Below are positions 1 through 10,400 of a stretch of DNA of 64,000 nucleotides, in pieces. Location of the stretch: the NCBI RefSeq assembly GCF_029873635.1, contig NC_080419.1, positions 78,166,931 through 78,230,930 of the forward strand, given 5' to 3'. This DNA comes from Malania oleifera. Lineage: Eukaryota; Streptophyta; Magnoliopsida; Santalales; Ximeniaceae. The translations under genes were made by a program, and so were the position numbers. The notes below the pieces were generated by a model. That model saw only the letters and a list, made by a program, of their open reading frames with translations, made no database searches and was not told the origin of the DNA. How positions within the stretch are numbered: position 1 is the first letter of the stretch; each line of letters begins with the position of its first letter.

Positions 1-870
1 GCCCCCTATTATTCATATTTAAAAAAAAACTAAAAATGCAAACAAAATGGTGTCGTCCCACTAATGCTAGGCATGTCTACGGATTTTAAATAATTTTTAA
101 ATTTTTTAATTAAAAACCAAAATGGCGTCATTTCAAAGGCACATGTGCATGCCCATATGCAACCAAATGCTTTACCAAAGGAGGTCTTCGGAGACCGTAC
201 AACCTTTCTGATGTGTAGGATCCTCCCTAGAGGCAAGCACAGAGCATACTCAGTGCCATGTTATGATCATCAAAGGAACCCATTACAGTTTCGTTAAACC
301 AGAGGTTTGCCTTGTGCCAGCACCGTGACTCGGCAGGTTACGGGTATCCACTGTAAAGATATCCCTTATAATATCATAAAGATATTACAAGCTCATAGAA
401 GTGGGAGATAGAAGCCCTTTGGACAAATAGTCTTTAGGGGAAAGGAGAACTTAGAAGGCCATGGAGGAACACAAAGAGGAGGTTTTATTTCTTCAAGCTC
501 TAGTTTCGTTCTAGCTCTGCCTTACAAAAGGGAAGGCAGTCCCTTATATAGAGGTCTGAGACCCCAAAGTTTACACGTTAAGCAAATATTGAAAAAGACA
601 TAAAGCAAACATGATAAAGACATAAAGTAGACGACGACATAAAGCTAAAGTGGGTGAAGACTTTAGCGACAACTGACAACTGACATAATTAAAAGGTGAT
701 AGCACATAGGCGGCTGCATTTGTGCGGGAGTGACCCACCACCTTTAACTATGTAACAACTTTTGACTTCCCCTACAAGCTTATCTTACAAGCAAACATAG
801 GACGGCCCACCATTGTGGACTTTGGTGACAATAATACATAAAGTAGACATAAAGTGGTCTGCCATTATAG
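1..870. other. Unassigned sequence at the left edge
   Basis: No gene can be supported here. The open frames are short and resemble nothing I recognise. The stretch includes the minus-strand promoter-like block listed separately. Several short direct repeats of 'cataaag' and 'acataaagtagac' occur around 597-650 and 834-860. The combination of repeats, a TATA box and a poly(A) signal suggests the regulatory end of an old retroelement, but the element is not identified. Confidence 0.3.
485..550 (-). promoter_or_regulatory. TATA box followed by poly(A) signal, retroelement-like
   Basis: Read on the minus strand, a strong TATATAAGG box (542-550) is followed about 55 bases later by AATAAA (485-490). 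A TATA box with a poly(A) signal close downstream is the layout of LTR R regions and of plant pararetrovirus genomic promoters. No primer-binding site was found nearby, so the parent element is unknown. The motifs are seen directly; the assignment is inference. Confidence 0.3.
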
Positions 871-873
871 ACT

Positions 874-1101
874 TCAGTGAGATGGCGAGAGATTGAGGTT
901 GACATAATCTTCATCCGTGATCTCTCCACGGATCGGATGGTAGTAAGTCTTTTGCTTCCAAGGATTGTCTTCATCTGTATCCATAGGATCCTGGTCAGGA
1001 GGGTCCTTGTCAAGTGGCTTGGGAGCAGGAATCTCATCTGGAATGGCTTTGACGAGCTCAGAACAGAACTTTAGGTTGTTCATTTCACAGAGATGGTTCA
1101 A
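874..1101 (-). CDS. Unidentified ORF of about 75 aa, possibly the C-terminal end of a retroelement or pararetrovirus protein
   Basis: I do not recognise this frame. It is acidic and proline rich in the middle (KPLDKDPPDQDPMDTDEDNP) and ends shortly before the intergenic block with the TATA box and poly(A) signal. Codon use looks less degenerate than in the neighbouring frames, which is why it is listed. The position, an ORF end about 325 bp before a compact promoter with a poly(A) signal, would suit a pararetrovirus or an LTR element. It could equally be chance. There is no catalytic motif. Confidence 0.2.
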   Translation of the reverse strand: MNHLCEMNNLKFCSELVKAIPDEIPAPKPLDKDPPDQDPMDTDEDNPWKQKTYYHPIRGEITDEDYVNLNLSPSH

Positions 1102-1254
1102 CAGTGAAGGCTTGTAGCTTGGCTATGTACTGGGGAGGTTGTACAGCGTATCCTATTCGTAGACTTGATTATATTATATTTTTTTGAAATTTTTTTAGTT
1201 TATTAAAATAAAGAAAAAGATACATGAGATCTACTAAAAATGGCCAAAATATTT

Positions 1255-2068
1255 ATAAGTGTCCAGAAATGCCAAAAAAAATTAGGATTTTGCCTTAGGT
1301 TTCATGTACGAGGTTAAAATCAATACCTAACCCCTCCTTACCATTTTGGATTGCCTGAGTCTCCTTGTGTAATTAGAATGACAAAAAGAGAGCTAAAAAG
1401 TAAAAAATGATGGGGGTTTTGCCTCAATTTCCATGCATGAGGTAAAAAAAAAAAAATGCTGCTAGATTTATTATTCCCATTTCGTTCTGCCTAGAATCAC
1501 TTGATATAGTCATAATTGGTAGAAAAAGAGCATAACAGCTCGAAATGACAGAGTTTTTTCTTGATTTTTATGCCTAAGATCAAAATCACTATCATATCTC
1601 TTTTTATCATTTCAGACAACCCCTGATCATTCAGTGTAGTCAGAATTGGTAAAAAGAAAGTGAAATAGTTTGGAATGACAAGAATTTCGCCTTGATTTGC
1701 ATGTACAAGGTAAAAACTATTGGTAAACTTTTTCTCACCATTTTGGACTACCTGAAATCACCCAATTAAATCAAAATTAGCAAAAAGATAGTAGAAAAGT
1801 TTGAAATGATAGGATTTTACCTCCAATTTTGTGCTTGAGGTTAAAATCATTATAAAAATTTTTTTTAAAATCATTTTGCGTTGTCTAGATCACTTGGTAT
1901 AGTTAGAATTGGAAAAAATAAAGTAAAAAATCCCATAATATTTGGAGTTTTTACATCGATTCACGTGCATAAGGTCAAAAATTTTGTTGGACCTCTTCTT
2001 ATCATTTTTAAACTGCCAAATCATCTTTAGTGTCATCAAATTTGGAAAAAAAAAAAAGAAGTAAGAAA
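1255..2068 (+). repeat. Tandem array of ~130 bp degenerate monomers, left part
   Basis: About six units follow each other, each with an 'aaatga(t/c)a..ttt(t)gcctc/ttgattt..catg..aaggt(c/t)aaaa' head, a 'ttatcatttt' middle and a 'tcacttggtatagtcagaattgg' tail. Unit starts fall near 1267, 1404, 1541, 1671, 1802 and 1931, giving periods of 129-137 bp. Units differ from each other widely, so the array is old. It is cut at 2068 by a copia element and resumes at 5692. It has no coding capacity. Confidence 0.75.
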
Positions 2069-2188
2069 TGTTAGGAACTTGTGAGCATCCAGAAAGATGT
2101 GACACCAGAAATTTAATGCGGTTCAATCAATATCAACCTACGTTCACGGAGCACAAACCAAATATTCACTATTTCGCCGGAAAATTAC

Positions 2189-2237
<49 letters not shown>

Positions 2238-2495
2238 TCCTCTTTCTCCTATTTGCTCTCTGACTCTTTGAGCTTCGCACTTGTATCTATTACATTTCTC
2301 AGCACTCTCCTTATAGAGTTAAAATTTAAGACATAATTAATACATTAAATTGCAATTTTGGGAGTTTCATCCATCAAGATAAAATCTAAATGAATGGAGA
2401 GATAAATGGACCGCGTTTCCAACTCAGCTCCATAAATGGACCGTGTTTCCAACTCATCTCTAACTCCTGGCTGTCATGTGGCTCCAACTACAACA
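2069..2495 (-). repeat. 3' LTR of the 2.1-5.7 kb copia element
   Basis: It aligns with 5290-5691 over its whole length. It differs chiefly by a long uninterrupted CT tract (2192-2234) that the other LTR lacks. On the minus strand it starts TGTTGTAG and ends CCTAACA. The purine stretch next to it (minus-strand AGTGGGAGAT, just right of 2495) fits a polypurine tract. Confidence 0.85.
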
Positions 2496-2566
2496 ATCTC
2501 CCACTTGGAGACATAGACGCCTCCTCAATCAGTATCATGAATAAGTGATGTGCTCAAAATATGTCT

Positions 2567-2990
2567 TCAGGCATGAAGACCAACTGAAGTTGAACACAAC
2601 TTTAGTTTCTCTGTAGTCACCACCTTCCTGTATGCTTGATTCCTGCAGACTAATCTGATGGCTGTTAGTTTCACAACTAGTGTAAAGATGTTGGTGTAGT
2701 CAGTCCCTTCCTTATGCTCGAAGCCTTTGACTACCAACCTAGGCTTGTACTTTCTGGAGCCGTCATGCTCCTCTTTGTTTCTGTACACCCACTTGTTGTG
2801 AAGGCCTTTGGGTAATTCAGCTAGTTCCCACATTCTTTTGAAGTTGAGGGACTTCATCTCATCCTTCATCGCAAGCTCCCACTTGCTCGTATCTGCCACC
2901 TAACATGCTTCATCATAGCATTCAGGCTCTCCTCCATCTATAGGAAGTAGGTAATCAATATACTTTCTGTTTGGTACATGAGACTGAGAA
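2567..2990 (-). pseudogene. Copia reverse transcriptase, N-terminal fragment
   Basis: The translation holds the typical start of a copia RT: an E(M/L)KSL..MWEL motif, 'NKWVYRNKEEHDG' followed by 'YKPRLVVKGFEHKEGTDYTNIF', and a following LTAIR block. It then loses the frame. The YVDD catalytic box and RNase H are absent, so no polymerase can be made. Confidence 0.8.
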
Positions 2991-2996
2991 GATCTC

Positions 2997-3738
2997 CTAA
3001 GCTCTGGAGCTAGAGTAGGAGACAGTGGTGCGACGATCTACTCCACTGGTTCCTCCACCTGAGGATTCTAAGTATTCCGCTGTTGTGTCCCGACACATTT
3101 TGAGTGAACTAGTTCTAGTCTCTTCTTCTTTGGGGCATGGGTGTTTATCTAGAAACCGACCCTCTTCTATTTCTCGACTATACAATCCTCACACATGTCA
3201 ATCTGCACTGACTGTAGACCACTTAATTTTCCTTGTGAGTGCATCACCCTAGGTCCCTTCTCGCTCATATGACTGAGTTGTTGGTGCCAGATGTTGCTGT
3301 CGTCATTTCTTGCAACAACTGAAATAGACATGGAGGCATTGGAGGTTAGAAAAAGTGTTTCGCTTTTCTTACCTTGCGCAATCATTAGTACACCCTTTGA
3401 AACTTTCCATTCATCACCAATGAATTTTGTCATGTATCCCTCATCTGCCAGCTGACCAACTGAAATCAAATTCTTGCCAGCTGACCAACTGAGATCAAAT
3501 TCTTTCTCAGGTCTAGAATATATCTAACATCCTTCAGCTTCCATACTGACCCGTTTATATTGATCTTCACAACTCCCTTGCCAGTTATGTCGCAAGGTTG
3601 ATCGTTGCCAAGGTACACCTTACCAAAATTACCTAATGCGCACTCCTCTAGGCAATCTCTACAGCAAGTGACATGACATGAGGCTTTAGAGTCTAAGACC
3701 CAATACTCCTGCTTGCTTTCCAAAGAGCAGATCAACAT
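2997..3738 (-). pseudogene. Copia protease and GAG-pre-integrase fragment
   Basis: On the minus strand 3738-3466 encodes a retropepsin-like stretch in which the usual W-x-L-D-S-G-A-S reads WVLDSKASCHVT, so the flap glycine is lost. The following 3469-3166 has a GAG-pre-integrase zinc finger (WHQQLSHMSEKG ... CEDCIVEK). A short duplication, with 'SVGQLA' occurring twice around 3440-3490, joins the two frames. The integrase catalytic core that should follow is missing. Confidence 0.8.
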
Positions 3739-3779
3739 CTCATCATTTTCGGAAGCAATATTTGCTTCTGCCTTTGCCC

Positions 3780-4575
3780 TCGGCTCGTATTTTTTCTTTT
3801 GACTTCTGCACTAGTTCTTGTAATGACCAGTTTTTTCACAGTTCCAGCACTCAATAACTTTTGTGCTCTGGGAACCTGTGTCCTACATACCTATGGGATT
3901 TCTAGATTTAGACTGTCTGGGCCTAGATCTGCCGTGGTTGTTTGATAGTCCATGTCTGTTTCCTCTACCTCGACCCTCCATGTTCAAGGCTAAACTCGAA
4001 GTGAAGCCATGGTTCGACTGCATTCTGATTTCCTCTGTCAAAATCATGTTGATGACCTCATCGTATACAAGCTTTGATTTTCCTGTGGAGCTACTGATAG
4101 CAGTAATGACACCATTCCAACTTTCAAAGCAACTGACTGAGAATCAGTAGGGCTTGAATCTCACTATCAAACGTTATCCCGACTAAGGCGAGTTGATCTA
4201 ACAACTTATAAAAAGTATTCAAATGCCTATTGAAACTTTCACCTGTAGACATGCTCATCGTAAATAGACTTTTCATGAGATGTACCTTGTTTGCGGCTGA
4301 AGGCTACTCGTACATATTAGAGAGCGCATCTATCAAAGACTTGGTGGATGTTATATACTTAATATTAAACGCCACAAATTTCGACAACGTCATTCAAATG
4401 GCTCCGAGGGCTTTTCAATCAAGAAAGTCTCACTCATCCTTGTTCATGGATGCTAGCTTACCCTTCTACGGCAAGTGTAATACCTTCCCAAATAAATAAT
4501 CTTCTATCTGCATCTTCTAGAAACCGAAATTGTTTCCGTTGAACATTTCGATTTTTGAGTTTTTTTCATTTGATA
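3780..4575 (-). pseudogene. Copia gag with damaged zinc knuckle
   Basis: Minus-strand frames with several stops carry the copia gag pattern FNG.NFGFWKMQIEDYLF near 4530, then KALGAI, an MSTGESFNRHLN segment, and an incomplete CCHC knuckle (CWNCEKTGHYKN, last Cys lost) near 3800-3850. The stops and frameshifts make it non-functional. Confidence 0.7.
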
Positions 4576-4744
4576 TCTCGATTCACTGATCTGGAGATGT
4601 AATTAGCTCAAATGGATAGCACGGTTAGATTTGGAACGATCGAAAACCCTAGAAATGGTTCAAGTCACTCGAAAAACGGACCCAAAATGACTTCAAAAAG
4701 CTTAGTCAAAGTAATGGTCAAATATAGTCAAATTTGGTCAACTA

Positions 4745-4935
4745 TGCTGATGTGGCCGTGGTGCCCATCTGCTGACGTGGTAGTGGGGCCCACATGTTGT
4801 CGTGGTTGTGGGGCCCACCTACTAACGTGGCGGCTAACGTGGCATCCCTGCTGGCGTGGCACTCATCTGGCCGACATGGCAAGCTGTCGTGGCGCTCTGA
4901 CGGCGACTGACTCAGCGATACTGACGTGGCCGGTT
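4745..4935. repeat. GC-rich cluster of (T/A)ACGTGG / TGACGTGG-like motifs in the copia leader
   Basis: Within about 190 bp the sequence repeats 'gctgacgtgg', 'gttgtcgtgg', 'ctaacgtggc' and 'ctggcgtggc' with interspersed GGGGCCCAC. The ACGTGG and TGACGT cores are the binding sequences of plant bZIP factors (G-box, hexamer and as-1 types). The cluster lies between the 5' LTR and gag of the minus-strand element and is much more GC rich than the rest of the window. Confidence 0.6.
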
Positions 4936-5275
4936 CTGTGTTGGTGGGTCGGATCTGGTTCTCAAATTAATCTTGGTCTGAGTAATCTGTTGGTTCGTGT
5001 TGAAGAGATCCGAGCGAGGAAGACGCGTGTAACGCGTGGGCGCGTGGAAAAGCTGGTCATCGGCGCGTGACCGGCGCGTGGCGAAGTGTCTTGCTCTGGT
5101 AAGGCGTGTGAGGGCGCGTGAGGCTTCGTCTGGACTCCATTCGAGCTCGGGTCTGCACGGTTCTCTTTGTCTCAGCGAGCTGAATATGATGGTGGCCTCA
5201 AAACTTAGTTTTGATCCACTAGATAGAACTCTGATTTCGGGATCACTTTCAATCTCGCTTTTCTGCTCCAACTTG

Positions 5276-5287
5276 GCTCTGAAACCA
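5276..5287 (-). other. Primer-binding site, tRNA-iMet type
   Basis: The minus strand reads TGGTTTCAGAGC two bases inside the 5' LTR. It matches the plant copia site TGGTATCAGAGC with one change and confirms the minus orientation. Confidence 0.8.
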
Positions 5288-5289
5288 CT

Positions 5290-5691
5290 TGTTAGGAACT
5301 TGTGAGCATCCAAAAAGATGTGACACTAGAAATTTAACGTGATTCAATCAATATCTACCTACGTCCACGGAGCACACACCAAATATTCACTATTTTGCCG
5401 AAAAATTACAATTCTCACACTCTCCCTCTTTCCTCCTCTTTCTCCACTCAACTCTCTGACTCTTTGAGCTTCTCACTTGTATCTATTACATTTCTCAGTA
5501 CTCTATTTAAAGAGCTGAAATTTAAAACACAATTCATACATTAAATTGCAAATTTGGGAGTTTCATCCATCATGATAAAATCTAAATGAATGGAGAGATA
5601 AATAGACTGCATTTCCAACTCAGCTCCATAAATGGACCGCGTTTCCAACTCAGCTCCAGCTCCTGACTGTCTCATGGCTCCAGTTAGAACA
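5290..5691 (-). repeat. 5' LTR of the 2.1-5.7 kb copia element
   Basis: It pairs with 2069-2495. At the place where the other LTR has a long CT tract, this copy has only a short interrupted CT-rich stretch around 5416-5440. Many point differences between the LTRs indicate an old insertion. Confidence 0.85.
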
Positions 5692-5950
5692 GGAAAATCC
5701 GAAATGATAGGGTTTTACCGCAGTTTTTGCACTCAAGGTCAAAATCACTATTAAGCCTCTTTTTATCATTTTAGACCGTCCCAAGATTGTGCAATGCAAC
5801 CAAAATTGGTAGAAAGACATGGATTTTGCTTCAATTTTCATGTCCAAGGTCAAAAATGTTATTGGACCCCACCTTACTATTTCAAATTGTCCTAAATCAT
5901 TTGGTACAGTAAAAAATGACAAAAAAAAAAAAAAGTTAGAAATAAAAAAT
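5692..5950 (+). repeat. Tandem array of ~130 bp monomers, right part
   Basis: Two more units of the array (near 5700 and 5820) show the same 'gaaatgatagggttttacc', 'ttatcattttagac' and 'ccaaaattggtag' blocks as 1255-2068. They continue it after the copia element. Confidence 0.75.
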
Positions 5951-7124
5951 AGAAGCCAAAGAGAGGTAATTAAGATTTGTTAATCTCCATTTTGATCATT
6001 CGGTCCAAATGATCATTGCATAATCCTAACATTAGTCATCACTTGATCATACATATCTTTAATGATATTAGTATACCTGCTATATAATTTTTTTTTTCTA
6101 AAACCCATCATACAACTTTCTTTGGTATTATATCATATACTTTTTTAAGTCAATAAAAATAATATAAAAGTTCTTTTTTTTTTTTTTCCGCATAAACTTT
6201 TCCTTTCATTTGCAACATGTTATATACATATTTGATCCCCCTAAAATTATGTGAGTCTAAATGCTAGTACGATGTTTAGTGACTTCCAAAGAGAGATGTA
6301 AATGGTTTGGATTTAGAGCGGGAGGGTGGGAGGGTCAAAATCCGAATTCAATATGTCGAGAATTAGCCACTCCATCTATCGCTCTCAATTTTTCTTAGGA
6401 CATTATTTTCTCCTTCTGCAAGGAACTGAATTTGGCTCGCCAACTATTAAAAAAATATGCAAAACTTTGAAAAAGAAACAAATTATAATATGAAAATAAC
6501 ATACTTTGTCTTATTTTTAATATAATTATAGATAACATAATCTTTCTAGTATAATATAGTAAAATAAAATAAAACCAATACATTAGAAGCTACGAATAAT
6601 TGAATGAAAATACTATATTTATATACTTATGCATACACCCAATTAAAACATACACATGTACATGTACATATATTTATTTGTTTATTTATTTATATATCGA
6701 GACGAGTTTTCGTTAACTTTAGCGGTATCCACATAGGGCAAATTTGGTTTGAGAAAATATATTCCTCACTTCAAATGAGTCAGATTACAAAATTCATCCC
6801 AACAACTGCTCCTGCTACTTTGTTTAGGAACTACCAAATCTATTCCAATCCGTGCATGATATCCGTAATCCATTTACTATCTAGTTAGAAAATATAATAT
6901 AGCTATTACGATTACACATCAAATGCGTATTAAAGAGATCTATAATACGAGCTCTGTGAAGCACTTTTTATGAGACAAAATTGTAAAATCAGTGACAATA
7001 CCTTACCATATTTGAATTGAAATTATAACATTTAGTATTAGTAAAATATCTTTTATGGAATAAATCTGTCAGTCCGGTAGGTCAGACCGTAAGAGTGAAC
7101 ATTTCACCAGAATTGAGCTGATGT
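5951..7124. other. AT-rich intergenic stretch without a recognisable gene
   Basis: The stretch holds poly(T) runs, ATTT-type simple repeats (6668-6695) and 'acatgtacatgtacata' runs. No coding frame or known repeat could be supported. Confidence 0.6.
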
Positions 7125-7344
7125 GCTTGGACGGCCCAACTAAAAAAAAGCCCAAGTTGGCCCAAGCCACGCTGGGCCAGCAAACGGCATTTTATCCCCA
7201 TTCTATCTCCCTCTCCGTCTTGTCTCACTTTCTCCACCATATCTACATCGGGACCCAGGTACCTGCTCCAGCAGGCGGACAGTAGAGAGATAGGAGGGAC
7301 AGTGAGGAGAGACTCCAGTAGAGAGAGTGGTGAAGGTACTTGTA
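7125..7344 (+). promoter_or_regulatory. Core promoter and 5' UTR of the glyoxalase I gene, with GGCCCA/TGGGCC elements
   Basis: Three copies of the site II/TCP-type element occur just upstream of the start: GGCCCA at 7133 and 7159, and TGGGCC at 7173. They are followed by a C/T-rich stretch (7197-7240) that suits a TATA-less housekeeping plant promoter. No good TATA box stands at the expected distance. The elements are seen directly; their use is inferred from known promoters of housekeeping and organelle genes. Confidence 0.5.
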
Positions 7345-7480
7345 ATGGCGCATTCTTCTTCGTCTCTTCATCTCTTGTGTCTTCAGCCTTTTCGACTTTC
7401 CTCTCCTATTTCTCGGCCTGGTTTTCGTCTCTCTGCTTATACCCCTTCCCGAAGGCTCGCTCTCTTTCACCTCGGCAGTG
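7345..7480 (+). CDS. GLX1: Glyoxalase I exon 1: start codon and transit peptide
   Basis: The ATG opens a 45-codon Ser/Arg/Leu-rich segment ([16 protein letters not shown]...) ending in phase 1 at a GT donor. It is the first ATG after the promoter elements and joins exon 2 in frame to give ..[13 protein letters not shown], a junction typical of the plastid isoform. Transcript evidence would settle the exact start. Confidence 0.8.
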
Positions 7481-10400
7481 GTTAGTCCTCTGCAGCTTCC
7501 TTTTCTCACCTTCAAATTCCAATGCTCTCTCTCTCTCTCTCAATTGTGCAATTTTGGAGTTTCATTTGATAGAGATTTGACTTCATAGTGTTGGATTGGT
7601 CGCGGGAGATAATGGAAGAACAAAGATTGTTTTTCATTAAAAATTGTAGATATTTGAGTTTGCTTAGCTGAATGTGTTACGTTGCGTTTATTTTCATTTT
7701 TGTTTTTTCGTTCATTCGAATTTCTATTAATTGAAATTTGAATATTAGAATTTTTTTTTTTTCCAACATTCCCTATGCAAACAGACGGATAAAAAAATTA
7801 TATATATCTATATCTGTTTATGTCTATTGGGTTGATGAACGCCATTGTTGAATTACCGTTGCTTTCTGGGAACTGTAGTGCGGGGCTTGTACATAATGCT
7901 GGTTCACTGACAGAATTGCAGAAACTCTATTTCAAGGCAATAAAATGACATCTCAGACAAATAAAAATAAAAATAAAAAACATCTTAGTGGCATGGATGT
8001 AAAATTGATGACAGCATTTGTACCATTCAAATGCAGCAATATCCTTTAATGTGTTCGCTGATTTCGGATACTGTTCTGCGCTTTGATAGGGTGCTGTACT
8101 GGTAATAAGACATTAAGATTCAGAATTAGCAGATATCCCGAGATCAGGACAAATAATTAATAAAAGAGCCAGCCAATTAATCCCATACGAAAATGTTGCC
8201 TAAATAAATAAATAAATAAATATCAAACATCAGTTGTTCCTGATTCCTGATTTATCAAACTCTTTTTAGAGCAGTTCTTCAATTAACCAAATTCCTTGAT
8301 GCTTGAACATCAAATTTGCTTTTACAATTCTCTTGATAAAAATACTAGTTTTTTTTTTTTTTGTTGATAAAAATACTAGTTATAATTGCAGTAAGCATAT
8401 CTTTTTTCATGGTTTGGGGATTCGGGAGGATGATTGTTGGTTAGGTTTGAAGGGCAATAGGATCTTTCTAGCATTGGATAAGCTACACTACTTACTTTTA
8501 CATATTGACGGTAAGCATTGGTGACTGGATATTGGTGATACATATTGCTATATATCAATATATTATGTTACTTGTATTTAGTCTGGACCACGAATTTAGA
8601 TATCCAGTGATAATGACTCATGAGAGACTGAGTGCATGGCAGATATAGATCATCTCCATTTTTCATTTTGTTAATTTAATAAATTATTCACTGAATTAAG
8701 TTTTCTGGTTATGCATTAATGCTTTTGGGTGGTTATCCAGCGATTCCTCAGTCACAACTATATGGAGGAAAGTCGTCTATTTTGTTAAAAGCAGAAGGAA
8801 ACACAGTAGAGGCCAGCACAGCTGCACAAACTAGTACTTCTGTTACTGCGAAAAATGCTTCAGATTGGGTAAAAAATGACAAGAGAAGAATGCTCCATGT
8901 TGTTTATCGTGTTGGTGACTTAGACAAGACAATCAAGTACACCTTTTAGTGCAACATTTTACTGCTTTAGTGATGGATGGCTGGTACAAAACTAATTAGC
9001 TTGTGGAGTATGCAGGTTTTATACTGAATGCCTGGGGATGAAGCTGTTGCGAAAACGTGACATACCGGAGGATAGATATGCAAATGCTTTTCTTGGATAT
9101 GGGCCTGAAGATTCCAATTTTGTTGTTGAACTTACTTACAGTGAGCCATTCTTGTCATGAATTTTCAGGATTTCACACTTTTTTGAATGCTTAAATGTTT
9201 TTTTTTTCCTTTAATAAATGCTAAAGTGCGTTCCCCTATTGCATGGTTGGATCACATTGGATTTGGTCTTTAATATGATAACACTGGCAGATTATGGAGT
9301 TGACAAGTATGATATTGGAACGGGTTTTGGACATTTTGGTGTTGCAGTGGAGGATGTAAGTTCCTATTTTTTGACTTAGATAAGCTTTCTACATTTATGA
9401 AGATCAAGTTTCACCTGGTCTCCATGGTTTATTAATTTCAACAAGTTGCCTAAATCTGACAATACTGCGTGAACCTACTAAAGCTGCTTGTGATTTCTGT
9501 ATGCTTCTTTTGGGTAAAGGTCTTATCTTGTTGTGAATTAACGATGGCCAGGAATAATTTAGTGCATCTTGAGATGTAAAAAAAGTTGATGAAGTTATTT
9601 TTGTTGTTTTCTTAGTGTTGAATTCATATTTCAAAAGCCTAAGCCATTAGCATAATTCTTGGCTTTCATTAATGCTTGCTCTCTAGCTACTTGGCTTGTT
9701 GCCTTTTAGAATCGTTCCACATTGATTATTTGGCCTCTTGAACCACATTATACATGGGATCATTATGTGGGCCTCGTGAATAAACAAGCACCGAGAGTCG
9801 CCCGCATGTACGCGAGGCAAGGCACAATCTATTCGTTTTGAGTGTGCCTGATACAAATGGGTTAATCATGTGATGTAGAGTAGTGCTTGGAGTTACTGCC
9901 AAGAGAAAAATAGGGAGAGAAATATATCTAGAGGAGAGAAGAAGAAGGAAGAAAAGGAAGAGGAGTGGCAGAAGAAGAAGAAACAAGGTGGGGGAAAACT
10001 CACATTAACTTCGAGTTTTGAATCCTTAAATACCAGCTTTAATATTCAAAAAATGCCTAAATTACAATAAATCTTCAAATAAACCTCACATGTGCATAAG
10101 CTGACTATAAATTAAACTGAATTACCATAATAACAATTAATGGTTATTTTGATCATTTAGTATTATTAGTATGTGTTGGTTTTATGTTGGTAAGTGTGAG
10201 TTAGTTAGGGTATTATGGTCATGGTATGTACTTGACATATATTGTAAAAATATTTCAAGCATGTTTCTAGCCTAAATACCTCTTGCGGTGTTCAAGTCCA
10301 CCTATTTATAACTAATTACTCTAGGACTGGTGGGAAAGATACTAGATGACATACAAACTATAGGATTACCTTTTTGAGCAAAAGATGTAATGTGATGAGA

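Larger units (their letters stand above)
2069..5691 (-). mobile_element. Internally deleted Ty1/copia LTR retrotransposon
   Basis: The minus-strand element is bounded by two similar LTRs (TG..CA termini on the minus strand) and has a tRNA-iMet-type primer-binding site next to the right LTR. The flanking pentamers, AGAAA (2064-2068) and GGAAA (5692-5696), differ by one base and fit an old 5 bp target-site duplication. Internal order on the minus strand is leader, gag, zinc knuckle, protease, GAG-pre-integrase, then an abrupt jump to the start of reverse transcriptase. The integrase core and most of RT and RNase H are missing. All frames contain stops, so it is a non-autonomous relic. It landed inside the 130 bp tandem array. 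Confidence 0.85.

Noticed and set aside
7243-7515. Minus-strand ORF of 90 aa over the glyoxalase first exon
   Set aside because: It is the shadow of the Ser/Arg-rich transit-peptide exon. It has no homology or splice logic of its own.
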